Positions 6,187 to 6,200 of a DNA stretch of 6,200 bases are shown one piece after another. Below the pieces are notes generated by a model. It worked only from the letters and a program-made list of their open reading frames with translations. It was not told the origin of the DNA and searched no databases. This DNA comes from Cyanothece sp. UBA12306 (GTDB taxonomy: Bacteria > Cyanobacteriota > Cyanobacteriia > Cyanobacteriales > Microcystaceae), in assembly GCA_003448685.1 (NCBI GenBank), contig DLXW01000103.1, forward strand, positions 2,998 to 9,197, written 5' to 3'. The position numbers and the translations under genes were made by a program. Numbering within the stretch: position 1 is the first letter of the stretch; the number at the start of each line of letters is the position of its first letter.

Positions 6187-6200
6187 AGGTAACAAAGGTT

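Noticed and set aside
1..6200. CRISPR array, insertion sequence, prophage, toxin-antitoxin or defence system
   Set aside because: No regularly spaced repeats, transposase, integrase, toxin-antitoxin or nuclease motifs were seen; the two small genes at 2140-2866 have envelope-protein features rather than those of a toxin-antitoxin pair.

Overview
The window is AT-rich bacterial DNA that most likely comes from a cyanobacterium. Three exact copies of the cyanobacterial palindrome HIP1 (GCGATCGC) occur at 307, 1088 and 2681, with a near-copy at 4826. The left edge carries a degenerate heptanucleotide tandem repeat of a kind common between cyanobacterial genes. The first gene is a UbiE/MenG methyltransferase, as expected where phylloquinone or menaquinone serves photosystem I. 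The low GC content would suit a unicellular Crocosphaera/Cyanothece-like organism, but the genus cannot be fixed from this sequence.

Layout. On the + strand, menG (43-753) is followed after 66 bp by a small START/SRPBCC-fold protein (820-1275). Five genes then run on the - strand. In their own transcription order from the right end they are: a flavin (FAD) monooxygenase-like enzyme (6077-4650), a lactate/glycolate permease of the LctP family (4584-2887), a glycine-zipper protein with no ATG start (2866-2540), an HdeA/HdeB-like exported protein (2442-2140) and a two-helix DUF502 membrane protein (1968-1297). The DUF502 gene converges on the SRPBCC gene with 21 bp between stop codons. No stretch longer than about 300 bp lacks a gene, and I see no tRNA, rRNA, CRISPR array, transposase or phage gene.

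How the genes fit together. menG is quinone housekeeping. The permease and flavoenzyme are metabolic accessory genes; they lie in tandem, but a possible weak terminator separates them and nothing shows a shared pathway. The most interesting part is 2140-2866. There a short secreted protein with the cysteine spacing of the acid-stress chaperone HdeA sits next to a glycine-zipper protein that seems to have lost its signal peptide or proper start. Together they look like an envelope-associated pair, possibly with one partner decaying. I see no clear evidence of a wholly new multi-gene system in this window.
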